Shown: in pieces, positions 37,339 to 49,501 of the stretch | Numbering within the stretch: the first letter of the stretch is position 1 | How the letters are laid out: each line of letters opens with the position of its first letter | Source: Rhododendron vialii | Lineage: Eukaryota > Streptophyta > Magnoliopsida > Ericales > Ericaceae | Length of the DNA stretch: 64,000 nucleotides | NCBI RefSeq assembly: GCF_030253575.1 | Contig: NC_080568.1 | Span: forward strand, 33,471,001-33,535,000 | Reading direction: 5' to 3' | Made by a program: the position numbers and the translations under genes | Notes under the pieces: generated by a model | Database searches by the model: none | Seen by the model: the letters and a program-made list of their open reading frames with translations, nothing else | What the model was told of the DNA's origin: nothing

Positions 37339-37545
37339 AGTCTACAGTTCCCGATCGGGAAATCCCGATCGGAATCCCGACGCCCCGCCGGGCACGCTCC
37401 GGCCATCGGACGGCCGATCCGAGCCGTCCAAAAATTCTATAAAAAAAAACAGAGTGGGCCTGCGCGAGAATAAATGGCATCCGACGTGTGTAAGTGGCCG
37501 ATCCAAGCACTCCATTTTTGGCTGATCCAAACACAAAAATGAGAT
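37339..37545. repeat. Single-arm relative of the GC-rich palindrome family
   Basis: This shares GGACGGCCGATCCGAGCCGT, CAAAAATTCTA and GGCATCCGA with one arm of the 378-bp palindrome at 53985-54362, but the opposing arm is absent. It also has an internal GATCGGGAAATCCCGATC hairpin. GC content is well above its neighbours. Confidence 0.6.
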
Positions 37546-37642
37546 GTTAGAGTTATCAATTATGACTCTCACAACCTACTATGGCATTCCGAACCCTTCG
37601 TTTTTGTAAATCCTGAAATCTATAGTCGTGTAAACATTTAAG

Positions 37643-37796
37643 GTTTTTTTTATTATCAATATTGTATACATTAGCGGAGGTTAGTGAGATGTTAGAGTTA
37701 GCACAGGGGAATCCAGAGACTATTCATAGCCCGTCCCTCGTGGGGCTCGAACCGTGGTTTCCCGGGGGGAGGAGACAACCAACTGCACTAACAATG
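37643..37796 (-). mobile_element. tRNA-derived SINE
   Basis: On the minus strand a pol III A-box-like TAGTGCAGTTGG (37779-37790) is followed about 26 bp later by a B box, GGTTCGAGCCCC (37742-37753). A tRNA-unrelated body and an A-rich tail (AATAAAAAAAACC, near 37643-37655) follow. This is the layout of a tRNA-derived SINE. The A-box region is also inverted just upstream (TGCAGTTGGTTGTCTC at 37806-37821), so the 5' end is uncertain. 37800-38500 has no other recognisable element. Confidence 0.6.
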
Positions 37797-39058
37797 GTTT
37801 CTCAATGCAGTTGGTTGTCTCATAAACTATTAAGTTAATCAAATATCGATAAGTGCCTTATTCAGATGACTGATGAATGGTAAGAATTATAATAGTCTAT
37901 TTTTTTTCAAGAAAAGTGCAAATGTTTCAAGTGATTCCCTCAGTTTCCGATCAACTTGATTTTTCGCATGAAATAATAACGTGTTGAGACCTACAAAATA
38001 AACTACTCGGATCATCCAAATAAATTGTGAAACTCATGCTGTTATGTGGTATTCTTGAAGGCGCGTGAGTAGAGTTCTCGTTTACTAAAAAAATTGGGAT
38101 TATGTTTACCAAAAAAAAAATTTGGGATAATAAAAGTGGAACATTAGCAGCTTCGTCGTCAAAGCAAACTGCACCATACCGCCCATGCAATGTATCGCAG
38201 AGAATCGTGCCTTTTGCCAAGAAACACCCGCCTCCTTAATCGCGATCTTTTAACTGATTTTGGTTAAAGATTGGCCAAATTTTGTACTTAAGACAAACAA
38301 ACACCAAACACTTGGACACAAGAATGACACATGGTTTTGCAAATACAGCGCACGAGTATGTGAGAGAGATTAGTGCCTAGAATAAAACACTCTCTACCCA
38401 AAGAACTTCTACTTTTATCCACTTGGGTCCCAAAATGCCCGCACCTTTTTCTCTATCTTTATTATTCTCCTTTTTCTGATGAGATCCTCTTCCAAAGATT
38501 TCCAGGGTAATCCTCTTCTCTTGCTGAATCTATATCTTTCCCACTTGTACCTCCATTTCTCTCTCTCTCTCTCTCACTTTATCTCTCACTCCTGGAACAT
38601 CACCTAATCCAATCCTCTGTGTATGATCTTAATAATGTTGTTTGATTTTCAGTTGGCAGAATTGACCTTCTGAGGTGGGTCAATTTCGAGTACTCATTTG
38701 GGAACTGGCATTTTCTTGAAATTTTCTTGCTTTTGGCTAAAAAAATTGTTTTTTGACGTGGGTTGAGCTTGGATATTTGAAGAATTCTGTTTTCATTACA
38801 GTATAGGCTGGTTTATGATTTGGCTTTGATTGTCAGTTGGGTTGCTTTCATAACAGTTTTATGCAGTTTTGGTGTTTGTTTTTCTTTATCCAGCTAAAAG
38901 ATTTGTATTTTCGTGGTGGGTTGCATTTGGGTACTCGTGATTTTGGTCTGTGGTTGTGGGTTTTGAGTGGAATGAAATCATATGGTATGAATTTGATCAA
39001 AAGGTTTGTTTTGGAACTGGGGGTTTGATTGGGAGCATTGAAGGACCGACAAAGGAAA

Positions 39059-42000
39059 ATGATGAAAGGGGGCAAGGATGAAGAGAAGCTAATGGGTCCT
39101 TTGTTTCCAAGGCTTCACATTAAGGATGCAGAACAAGGTGGGCCAAAGGCACCTCCAAGGAACAAGATGGCTCTTTATGAACAGCTCAGTATTCCTTCTC
39201 AGAAATTTAACTCTGGATCGGCATCAATGTCGCCTTTTCCGCCTAACAATAGTGGCAATTCGGTCCCTTCGGTATCTTCTAGTCATGTGAGTTCAAGAAT
39301 CTGTTGTGGGTTTTGCTCTTGAGTGTGAATCACGTACTAAACTTTGTTTGGTTAGTGTAAGTCTGTGCAATCAGCTCGAGTGACTTTTTTGTGTGATTAG
39401 ATGCTTTTATAATTAAGTTCTGGTTTGCACATATCTTTCACTTATGATGTCAAGCTCTAGGCAGGACGTACTTGCCACATTAAATTATAGTCCTATGTAG
39501 GACCCTTAATAAACTAAGGCATTTAATTATAATTTTTTTACTGGTTTTCTAATCCTGAAATATAATGTATTCGTCTAAGACATAGAAATAGATTTTGTTG
39601 GATTTATCCAGCCGTACCATAACTTTACTATCTTTAGGTTTCACTGTGTCGACATACCCTACACGTGCTTCGTAAGGCCAAGGTTTTGCACTGTTTGTTT
39701 GCAGTGATTACCGTTTGTTTAGTTTGTGTCCTGTGCTATCAGGGAGCCAGAAATTTTGGCTAGTGGGTCACAATCTTACTTGAAATCATGTATGACACGT
39801 TGATAAGATATAAGAGACTAAATATCAAAACTTGATAAGATATAAGAGACTAAATATCAAAACTTACGTACACATTGAGAAGATATAAACTTGATTCAAG
39901 ACAACTCCCGACAATTTTTTCTACTTATAAAAACGATACATGAAAGGATCATTTGTTATGGAAAAGTTTAAGATGTCTTTTTCATTATAAACATGTAAAA
40001 TTTTCATTCATCAATTGGATCTCTGGATCGTTCCAATTTTATCAGATGTCCCTGAAGGGACTTCATCAATGGTTCTCGTAAAACAGTTTTTTTACAATCT
40101 GCACAGTAGAAGTATTTACTTTTGTATTTTGATGTAATGGTTAGGGCAATTTATACCTTTGGTAAAAAATCTTGTAGTTTGACCCCACTTGCCCACATAT
40201 ATAGTCACATCTGTGTGCTATAATTAGTTATTATGAGAACATTGAGCCAAAATTATCATGTTTGAGTTTTCTTAATTGGCTCCAATGTTGGCTTTGCAAT
40301 AAATAGCGTATGAAAGAAACTTCTTTGCATCTTTTCCCTATTTAACTAAATAGCAGGTTGTACTTTCAGGATTCATCCTTAAATAATCTTCTTGTGTTAC
40401 TTTCTCCGCCTCTTTATGAGTGTCTCTATTGTCTAGGAAATTGTGATCAAGGTACTTGAAATAGTACTAGGTACTACATGTTTGATTAGATTACATCCGC
40501 TGAAGTTGAAATGGCTTGTGATTGTTGTTTCTTTTGGCACGGAAAAGGACAAACACGGTTTTGCAGATTTATGCAATTTTATGTATTCTGCTTACACCAA
40601 GTGATTCATGGTCCTAGGGTGGTGGACACAAAAGGAGTCTGTATTCTCCAATCTGCAACTCGCCTGCTCCTTCTCATTTGCCTGAGAGACTTCCTTCTTA
40701 TTCTTCCAACGTGATGAATTTGCGTACAACATCGACTAATCTTGAATGGAAACCGATGAAACCCCCAAAGCATCGCCCTTTGAATGGTGCATATTGTAGC
40801 CTTTTCCAACCACCTGGTATCGCTTACTCTAAGAACTCTTCCACAAAGGAACTTCCAGATGAGATTGATTATACAGTTCCAACTTTTGTCCAATTTGGGA
40901 GAACTCTGGAGTGTGCCAGTGGAGATAAAGGAAAGGGCACAATGGTACCTTTTAAGGAAGAGAAGAGAGGCAGTTTGGTGGATGAGGCAAGCAGAATAGC
41001 TGATTCCAATGGACCTTTACATCACCAGAATCGAGCTTTAGAAGAAAAAAAAGCTCTTAGAAATGATAGTTCAGCCGATCCCAAAAAGGGTGTACGAAGG
41101 GGAAATGCTTCCATGTTGGAAGGTGTATCCTGTTTCAGACCAATGCGTGGAGATAATTATAGAAGGCAGAATAGTCTTGAAAATGTCTCTAAGTGCTTTG
41201 AAGATCAGTGTGGGCCATTACAAGTGGGCGAGTTAGACAGAAATGCTGATGTCTCAGAAACATCCATGGTGGACTCTATGTCTGGAGCGGAAATATCGCC
41301 AGATGATGTTGTTGGAGTCATAGGTCAGAAACAATTTTTGAAAACAAGAAGAGCTATTGCCCAGTAAGTATCTTTGACTGAATTATTACAATTTTCATTT
41401 GCTACAGCTAACAATACAGAGATGAGTGAATTGTTTTTATGTCCGTTCTGCTTTCGGTTTAATGAACTCTATGAGCTGATTTGACACGTGGGTTCACAAG
41501 AAGTAGAAAATCCTATTGATATTGCATCGTTGTTGTATCTTTGATTGGGTATAGGGTTTTCTGCTGTCATACTTTCCACACATAATCACGTAAAAGTACG
41601 TCATATTTCTCTGATAGCATCTCTCATCCACTTTTGCATCAGAAGATCAGGCAATGATTTTGGAGAAAATTAATCAAGCTGAAGCAGGGACATTGTTCCA
41701 CTTAAAACAAAATTATTTCCCAAAACTAAAAAAAAATTATTTCCAAACACTATGCTTTCACTCTTGTATTTTATCTTGAATTGCTATTCATATTTCCGTC
41801 TTCACGTACTTGTGTTGCCAATAGACTTGGGACAATGCTGGTTGAAGTTAGAAGAATGGCCTGAGTTTTCCATGGAATTGTGTGAAAAATAACAGTTGAC
41901 CTGAAGTTTGGATTGAAACTCCAATCAGTCAAAACCATGTATTAAATTGCTATGATTGATCATACATTGTGGCTGGAAATTTTGCTGACATTGACAAACG

Positions 42001-43081
42001 ACACCCTAGGCTGGAAATAGGTAGATATTGCTAAACATGTTATTAAGTGGTCTAATATGTCTCTGCACAAATGTTTTTGCTCCATGCATTGAAAATCTGG
42101 CTTTTGGTGCTTAATCCAACTCCAATGCTACTGTTTTGCAGTCAGCAAAGAGTTTTTGCAGTTCAAGTCTTTGAGTTGCATAGATTGATAAAGGTAAGCT
42201 GATCTTTCCTATTTAAAAGTGCTTAGTTTTTTGGGTGATGCTGCGGCATTTTCTTCTTGGTTTTAGACTTCTAATTCCTTGTTAATATGAAACAGGTGCA
42301 GAAATTGATTGCAGCATCACCGGAACTCTTGCTCCAAAGTGAACTTCATCTGGGTAAGTCTTCGATCAAAGGCTTACCGACTAAGAAATTGCCCTCGGGG
42401 AATCTACTAGAAGCACCACCACAATTATTGAGCAAACTGAAACCTGAGAAGCCCATCCATAACACGGAATGTGCAGCAGAGAATGTTTTGGAAATGCTTC
42501 TTCTTCCTTCTCTAAGTAATCAGTCCGACGTAAAACTTAATACCCGGAAGTCAACTTGCTATTTCCACCCACCACCAGGAAACCAGTGGCTAGTTCCTAT
42601 AATTTCGCCTTCTGAAGGACTCGTTTACAAGCCCTTCACAGGACCAACACCCCCAACATCAAGTTTCGGGGTTCCAGTTTATGGAATTACTACTGCCACT
42701 CACCAAGGAGGGATTGGAATTCTTCCGGGTACTCCTCCGCTCAGTCATACCTACTTTCCACCTTATCCCATGCCATCAATCCCATCCGTTGCCAGTTCTG
42801 CAGTTGACGGGGCGAGGCAATTAACTAAATCACACCTAAATGGCCAGGAGGATAAGTCAGAGGCTTCAAGTGGTCGAACTGAGAGGGTACTACGAGGAGA
42901 TGCACTTGATCTTTTCCCTACTGATCCAACGGTTAAGGCTTTGGATCAATCTTCTCAGAGTTGCAGTAATGAGCAGCAGACACGTGTGATCAAGGTTGTA
43001 CCTCACAATCCTAGATCAGCGTCTGAATCAGCTGCTCGGATTTTCCAGTCCATACAAGAAGAAAGGAGACAATATACATAG
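39059..43081 (+). CDS. ELF3: EARLY FLOWERING 3 homologue, 4 exons, 603 aa
   Basis: Exons are 39059-39286, 40618-41363, 42142-42193 and 42296-43081. They sum to 1812 nt with matching phases, and four coding exons is the usual ELF3 structure. ELF3 is the scaffold of the nuclear evening complex (with ELF4 and LUX), repressing PIF4 and PRR genes and conveying light and temperature to the clock. Diagnostic blocks are the N-terminus [14 protein letters not shown] and [14 protein letters not shown] (exon 1), [20 protein letters not shown] across exons 3-4 (residues about 327-346), the aromatic/Pro-rich [13 protein letters not shown] segment (about 431-471), and C-terminal [20 protein letters not shown]. 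Exon 2 is short (about 248 aa) and there is no polyglutamine tract. A pyrimidine-rich leader (CT repeats near 38560-38575) precedes it. A 33-bp tandem duplication lies in intron 1 (39801-39866). Confidence 0.93.
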
Positions 43082-44047
43082 TTTATATCAGGTTTATGGT
43101 AAATAGCTTTTAGTTGAATGAGGATACCAAACAGGAATGGAGCATTTCATTTATACTTGTTCATAGTGACGTTTGATGTCTGTTTATGTTCCATTTTAAC
43201 TTCTGTAGATATGAAACTGTGTAATTGATGAAGCAGGCGGATTTCTCTGTACCCATTGAAATAAAAGCTTTATTCCTTGTTAGTAGCTCTATTCTCTTGT
43301 ATTCATTTGTTTTTACAATATTTTGCTCACGCATTTCCCAGTCTATACAAGAACAAAAGAAACCGGACACCTGTTTCTATGAGGTTTAAAATTAATTTAC
43401 TTATATACGTATGAAACTGAGGAATTGACGAATAATCAGATGTCACTGTACCCATTCAATGACTCTACGATTCATTTGCTATTTTATGGACCTTTTGCAG
43501 AATATCAGGCACTGGCAAAAGTAAAAGTAAGTTCCAAAGGCAGTCTGCTTATTTTCTTTGTCATGAAGGAGTAGAGGCATATTGTTCTTCTTTATTTGTC
43601 CATATAATGATTCTATAAGGTTACTTTCTTGAAGTATCTGTGTCCAGAATACTTTTTCCTATTTATTTGTCGTCGTCTTTTTTATATTGTTCTCCTTCCC
43701 ATCCCGTGCATGGGCTGAAAAAAAGAACCCTTTTGCTTGCGTATGACGCTAGACAGATCATTGGAGCAAATGAGCAATATCAAACTGACTTGGCAAGTGC
43801 AAAGCAGAAGTATTCCCCAACAATGGTTGACAGATGAATGGAGAAATTTTAACATGGTTTTGACAAGTCTAAAGCAGAAAAGCTGTATTCCCCAGCAGCA
43901 CTAGAAGTGGAACCAGATTCCACAAAGTAGAATCAATTACTCACTTTCTTGCCTCTCTATATCAGCATATCACTCTCCAGGAATAAACATACCGATTTCC
44001 CGGATCACAGACTCCTGCATTTGTTTATCTATCTACAATACTCAACC
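43082..44047. other. ELF3 3' region and lectin upstream region
   Basis: This holds the presumed ELF3 3' UTR. It shows a partial internal repetition around 43195-43250 and 43405-43460 (ATGAAACTG, GGAATTGA/GTAATTGATG, GTACCCATT), then spacer leading to the lectin gene. No further gene is visible. Confidence 0.45.
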
Positions 44048-45670
44048 ATGGTATGAAGTCTTTCTAGTGTGTCGAATTGTTGTTCATGTTATTTGGCTTT
44101 GAATTATACTCGAAAGTGGACCTTTTAACTAGTCATAAGGCTCTCTTTAGTTCTCTTCTCAAATACAGTTTAACGTAATACTTTCCCACACTGTTTTTAG
44201 AAACAATGACACCCATTGGTTTTCATATCATATCCATTTTTTGGCGAAAACAGTTTGGAGAATTCGAAAACATCTTTGGTGTTCCTGAAACACAGGTTAT
44301 TCTAAAAAATATGTCCCGAAACAGATTTCGGTAACTATTTGCCAAACAAGTTTCATTTTATCGTGTTTTAACACTTTACAGGATGGAGGAAATGATCAAG
44401 CTGGAAAAAAGATGAGCATAGTGGTAGGACCATGGGGAGGCAACGGTGGATCGTATTGGGACGATGGAAATTACAGTGGCGTGAGAGAAATCTCGCTCGT
44501 TTATGGCCGCTGTATCGATTCAATCCGTGTAGTGTACAATAAGAACGGTAAGCCTGTTGCAGCAGATAAACACGGAGGCATTGGAGGTAGTCGAACAGCT
44601 GATGTAAGCTCAATCTCCCATTCTCCCAAAAATCTTGCATCCCCGTTTTCTTTTTACCGCAACAATAGCGTTAGCATGGTATTGGTTAGTAAGTTACAAC
44701 AGCAGGTAGATATTGCTCTATTAATTAAAAACTGAGACCTCTCCCAACAGCAGGCTGTTATGAGGGACTTTGATCTATAGACTGCATGAATTACTCTAAT
44801 TTTCTCTGTTTAAGTTTGTGCAAATGTCTCTGCTATCACCACCTTAGCCTCTGAATTTTCACGTAGATTCTTAAAAGAGGGGTTATAACTTAACTTATAA
44901 GTTGCTTCTCCTTTTAATGACAATCTTACCATTTCAACTGCTACTCTTAACTATTAAGTGGATATATTTCTTGATGAATACTTCAGAAAAATCGGTGACA
45001 AAATCGAATGGATGATCAGTAGATGAACGATAGCAAGATTGTACTCATCAAGTTTTTATCTTAAAATTTTACTTTAGATACTGTTGTAACAAAAATAATC
45101 AGTAGATGAATGATACCAAGATTGTATGAAATTTCATTGAGTTACGATACCAAGATTGTATGAAAGCTCATTGAGTTTTATTTTCAAATTTACAATAGAT
45201 ACTGTGGTAACAAAAACAAGAAAAAACTTGTTTTGATGTAGTATCTTACGGTTAGCAGTTAGCACACTGATGTAAATTTCTGGTTCTTCCACTGCAAAAC
45301 TAGATAACATGTTCTCTATGAATTTCAGATTAAGCTGCAATACCCTGAGGAGTTCCTAACGAGCGTGAGCGGCCACTACTGTCCGGTGGTTCATGGTGGC
45401 AGTCCGGTGATCCGATCAATAACATTTAAGAGTAACAGGAGGACCTTCGGGCCGTATGGAGTGGAAGAAGGGACACCGTTTTCTTTTTCAGCAGATGGAG
45501 CCCAGATCATGGGGTTCAAGGGGAGAAGCGGCTGGTATCTGGACGCAGTTGGGTTCCATTTATCTAAAGTCCAAACAACAAAACTGTATCAAAAGGTTCA
45601 GAGGAAGTTTAAGAAACTCATGAGCACCGTGTCCGTGTCTTCGGCACAAAAGGATGGTGAAGTGCCCTGA
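44048..45670 (+). CDS. Jacalin-related lectin, single domain, 188 aa
   Basis: Exons are 44048-44050 (ATG alone before GTATGA), 44382-44603 and 45329-45670; the phases agree. The tiny first exon is inferred from the good donor and from in-frame DGGNDQAGKKM at the start of exon 2. The fallback start is the internal ATG at 44412. The jacalin fold is shown by VGPWGGNGGSYWDDG, IDSIRVVYNKNGKPV and the C-terminal sugar-binding block GRSGWYLDAVGFHL. Such proteins are usually cytoplasmic or nuclear mannose-binding lectins in stress responses. No signal peptide is visible. A short Lys-rich tail (KVQRKFKKL, ending SSAQKDGEVP) follows the domain. Confidence 0.88.
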
Positions 45671-46236
45671 ATGATTCTGTGATAGATTATGCGTAGTGTT
45701 GTTATGTATCACTATATTTTTGATGTCTCCAAATCACTGATGTACTAGATCTTTGTGTATAAACGTCTGTAGTGAAATAAAAGAGATCAGAGCATTGTTT
45801 TCTGATCAACATAGAGACACGGCTAAGAAAAGCAAATTGATGGTGGTGATGGTGAAATGATGGATTTGAGGTGGTGGTAGTGGTCATGGCAGTGGTGGAG
45901 ATGCGGTGAAGCATTTGTGGTAGTGGACGGATCTATATTATATTATGCGTATATATAAGCTTACGATCAAGCTCAATGCAATGACAAGCATTTACCTATT
46001 ATCGTTTTCTGTTACCATTGATTTATCACCTTCACTTAATCTTATAAGCGGATCCGCTAACACTAATTTTGACACCCTTTTTTTTAGAGTCTCAACAAGT
46101 AATCGGAACCGTTCAATGTGTTTAAAACATATTTTTAAGAGCTCCCGGAAAAAATCAACTCATTTGGGTAAGGGTAAGGGCTTGACCTGTTCATTTAGTT
46201 GATTCATATCAGTTCATTTAGTTGATTCATTCTGAT

Positions 46237-46395
46237 TTTCCATCTTGGTAACCAAAGTTGATGTCCATGTACAAAACTACTTGGATATAGATGTTATATA
46301 GTTTTTCATCCCCACTTTCCATCTTGGTAACCAAAGTTGATGTCCATGTACAAAACTACTTGGATATAGATGTTATATAGTTTTCCATCCCCACG
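46237..46395 (+). repeat. Two direct copies of a 79-bp unit
   Basis: CCATCTTGGTAACCAAAG starts at 46240 and again at 46319. The two units are nearly identical up to CCATCCCCAC, implying a recent tandem duplication. Confidence 0.85.
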
Positions 46396-46859
46396 TTTAC
46401 ACCACCACCTCTTCTGATATACTGCTGCATTGGGGACCTTATTTCAATTCTCTTTTGAACTAGACTAGATAAAGAACTTTGCATATCTGCAGCACCAAAA
46501 AATTGGAAGATAGATTTCAATTTACTGCTGAAACTATACCCATTATCTTCCAAAAAAATGAAACCAACAAGAATGACACAACCTTCAGAACTAATGCTCT
46601 ATTTTGCAACCCCTCTCACGACATGGATCACAAGTACTGACATTTTGCATCTCACCTCAAGAAAAGTACTTGAAAACTTAAGCATATACGACAGTATTAA
46701 CAATGAGAAGGTTGCATTAACCTACAGGGTCCAGAACTGAATCCTACAAAATCAAGTGAAGAAGGAAAACAGAAAATACCAACAGTAAGATCATCAAATT
46801 AGTGCTGCCAAATGCGTACATTGCTCCACAAAAACCAAACATTTCCACAATCAACAGGC

Positions 46860-48180
46860 TCCGTATCAGCGTGCACTGATCGAACCAGTGCACGCAGATA
46901 GGACTTGCGCACGCCACAATCCAACTGGCGTACTCCACTCACTTGGTTTCTCAGTCCTTGTTTGCAATTCTCTGGGCTCTGGAAAGGGACCAGCGCACAT
47001 CTAGGACAAACCACGCAATTAATAGAGCAAAATATATATAGTTACAGCCAGATAAAATGGCTTCAAGCCACGAAAGACAACAGAATACCCCAAAAACAAA
47101 GTGGGGACATGAAAGAGACCAAGACTAAGCTAAGATGCAAGGGCCAGCCACTGGATCCTGGGCAACACTGTCGTACGCCAGTCATAGAAGACCATACGCC
47201 AGTTTGCCCTTAATCCAGTGTTTGGATTTGCATCATTTGGGTTCTGGAACATGACCAGAAGGATCCCAGAGGCCTTTTGAGCAGATAAAAGGTAAGCATA
47301 ACCAACAACATCTAAGCAACTCCGAATATACAGAAAGCAGTAAACTGATTATTAGCATGCAAGGATGATTGACAGAAAGATAAGATAACAAAAATGATAA
47401 TCCATGATCCCCACGCCAGTAGTGCTCGTACTGCCATGACTGGCGTACGGCATAGGTGTACTGGCGTGCGCCATGTCTCATCTCATACGATTGTTGTATT
47501 TTACCAGTTTAAGGCGAGGACTAGTATTGCTTACTAGCCTGGGCCTTACTGGTCTTCCTCAGAAGTGAAAAACAGAAAGGAACACAAAGGTGGTATACCT
47601 TTTTGTATTGAGGTTTGGAAGTGGTTTTGAGCTTAAAGGTTGAAGATGGAGGTTAAGGAGGTGACTGGATATCAGTAGGGTATATGGAAGTGAGTTGCCC
47701 TACTTTCTCTTTCAATGGAAGAGGAGAGATAGAGAGCAAGAAAGAGGGGAGGAGAGAGCTTCTTCTTCTTAATGTGGCTAACCCCTTACAAATGAATGCA
47801 AATGGGGTATTTATAGAGGTGAGAGGGACTGAGATCAGTTGGGACCAAGGCCTTTTTTGGCTGGTTGGAGCAAGAATGGAGCCTCCCATGCATTAAATGT
47901 ATGGGACTTGCCTTGATGGGGGGTGTAGGAGAGAGAGGGAACGCCTCTGCCTAGAGTAATCATCAGGGAGACTGTGGCCGACGTCAGGGTGACACAAAAG
48001 TCTCGTCCATATGGCTGAATAAAGTTGATTTGACTGGATTTGACTGGCGTGCGCCACATATGGACCGGCATGCGCCAGTAATAGCTAAGTCAACGGTCGA
48101 TGACCGACACGTGCCAGTATCGACTGTTACGTGGCAGCTAACTGGCGTACTTCATCAGGGTACTGGCGCAAGCCAGTTTG
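46860..48180. repeat. Cluster of ACTGGCG / CGCCAGT palindromic motifs
   Basis: Variants of ACTGGCGTRCGCCAGT or its halves occur many times: near 46924, 47175, 47196, 47411, 47443, 47460, 48039, 48066, 48140 and 48160. Some are full dyads (ACTGGCGTGCGCCA; ACTGGCGCAAGCCAGT). Between them lie a GA-rich stretch (about 47690-47760) and a TATA-like GGGTATTTATAGAGG near 47804-47818. This may be part of a degenerate LTR element. I could not define element ends, and no reverse transcriptase or other coding domain is seen. Confidence 0.5.
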
Positions 48181-48528
48181 GATTTTGCTGGGGCTGTTTG
48201 GCCCTGGTTTGAAGGGTTTGAAAGAGGTTCGGGACGCTCAAAGCTCAAAACACATCATCATCCTTAGACTGTTCTCGACTATAATCATCATTGAGGAGAT
48301 AACAGATCGAAAAATAGCGTTATCTGGACAGTCCAGAATGGAGTGTCTACAACAGTGAACTTGAGAAATTATATAGCGTCAAAACCATGAAAAATCAGCC
48401 CTTAAAAAACCAAATCTCTGATACCACCCATTAAAAAGGACTGGATAATTTGAAAAAATAGCATCTGCATAAACTTCACGATCGCCATTCAAAAAAACTA
48501 TAAGCAGAGACAATTCGCAGAGAACCAT

Positions 48529-48835
48529 GCAGAGACAAACGCGTTTGGCCCCATTTTAGGTCCCAAAAAAATCTAGAAAAATATCCATAAATTTTTGAAT
48601 ATTATTTTATGGGGCCCTGTAAAAAATCAGCTCCAGTGGATATCGGTAAGTATTACTTTTTGATTCGTAAATGCGAACTGAGCAGTTTCGCCCCTACGAA
48701 TCAAAAAATAATACTTACCGATATCCACTGGAGCTGATTTTTTACAGAGCCCCATAAAATAATATTCAAAAATTTATGAATATTTTTCTAGATTTTTTTA
48801 GAACCCGAAATGGGACCAAACGCGTTTGTCTCTGC
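48529..48835. mobile_element. 307-bp near-perfect palindrome (fold-back MITE)
   Basis: The left arm begins GCAGAGACAAACGCGTTTGG and the right arm ends with its inverse. The arms of about 135 bp pair almost throughout, via AAAAAAATCTAGAAAAATAT and GAGCTGATTTTTTACAG, leaving a small loop near 48675-48695. A Tourist/Harbinger or Mutator-like MITE is possible; the target duplication is unclear. Confidence 0.75.
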
Positions 48836-48940
48836 GCATTTAGTCCAAGGACATATTGGTACTTAAGCACACAGCACAGACATATTGGAAAGGCAACCAA
48901 ACCAATACATATTGTCAATTCTGCGGGCAACATAATTCCT

Positions 48941-49298
48941 GGCACACCACACACAAACAAGATGCATTCCCCACAACAATACGAGCCTGGACATGAACTA
49001 CAGTATATCAAAAGAAAGCAGCCAACCGATAGATTCTCACACACTTGCATCCGAAATCTCCATAACAATTCAAATACCAACACTTCTGAAGGCATAACAA
49101 GTCCTGTCTGCATGCAAACAACACGTAATTCTAATTCTGGCATCGCACACACAAACAAGATACGTTCCCCACTACAGTACGAGCCCGGACTTGAACCGTA
49201 TTAAAAGGAGGCAGCCAATCCGACGATTCTCATACACTTACATATAAAATCTACATAGCAATTCAATACCAACACTTCTCAAGGCATAACAAATCCTG
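48941..49298. repeat. ~198-bp direct duplication downstream of CHMP1
   Basis: GGCACACCACACACAAACAAG (48941) and GGCATCGCACACACAAACAAG (49139) begin two diverged copies. They share CAGTACGAGCC-like, AGGCAGCCAA-like and ACCAACACTTCT blocks. The second copy abuts the presumed CHMP1 3' UTR. Confidence 0.75.
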
Positions 49299-49501
49299 AA
49301 AGTGGCATCGAGTAACAGTGTAGCAGAGACATAATATCCAGAGTTAACAGGCACAATAAAAGTACTACAGAAAAATGAGTCCGCAATTCTTTCAAATTTA
49401 CATCATAGGGTTCTTTAAACACAGAACGGATACCACAAATACTATGCTCCATAAACGGAAGCAGCAGCACCGAGCCAATAGGAATAGGATTACTACAACA
49501 G

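Noticed and set aside
48417-48430. CTCTGATACCACC, inverse of a tRNA-Met primer-binding site
   Set aside because: No LTR end of TG/CA type lies next to it and no paired LTR was found, so I do not call a retrotransposon there.
48776-49204. 142-codon open frame on the plus strand
   Set aside because: It spans a palindrome arm and the duplicated DNA downstream of CHMP1; the apparent internal protein repeat is the DNA duplication.
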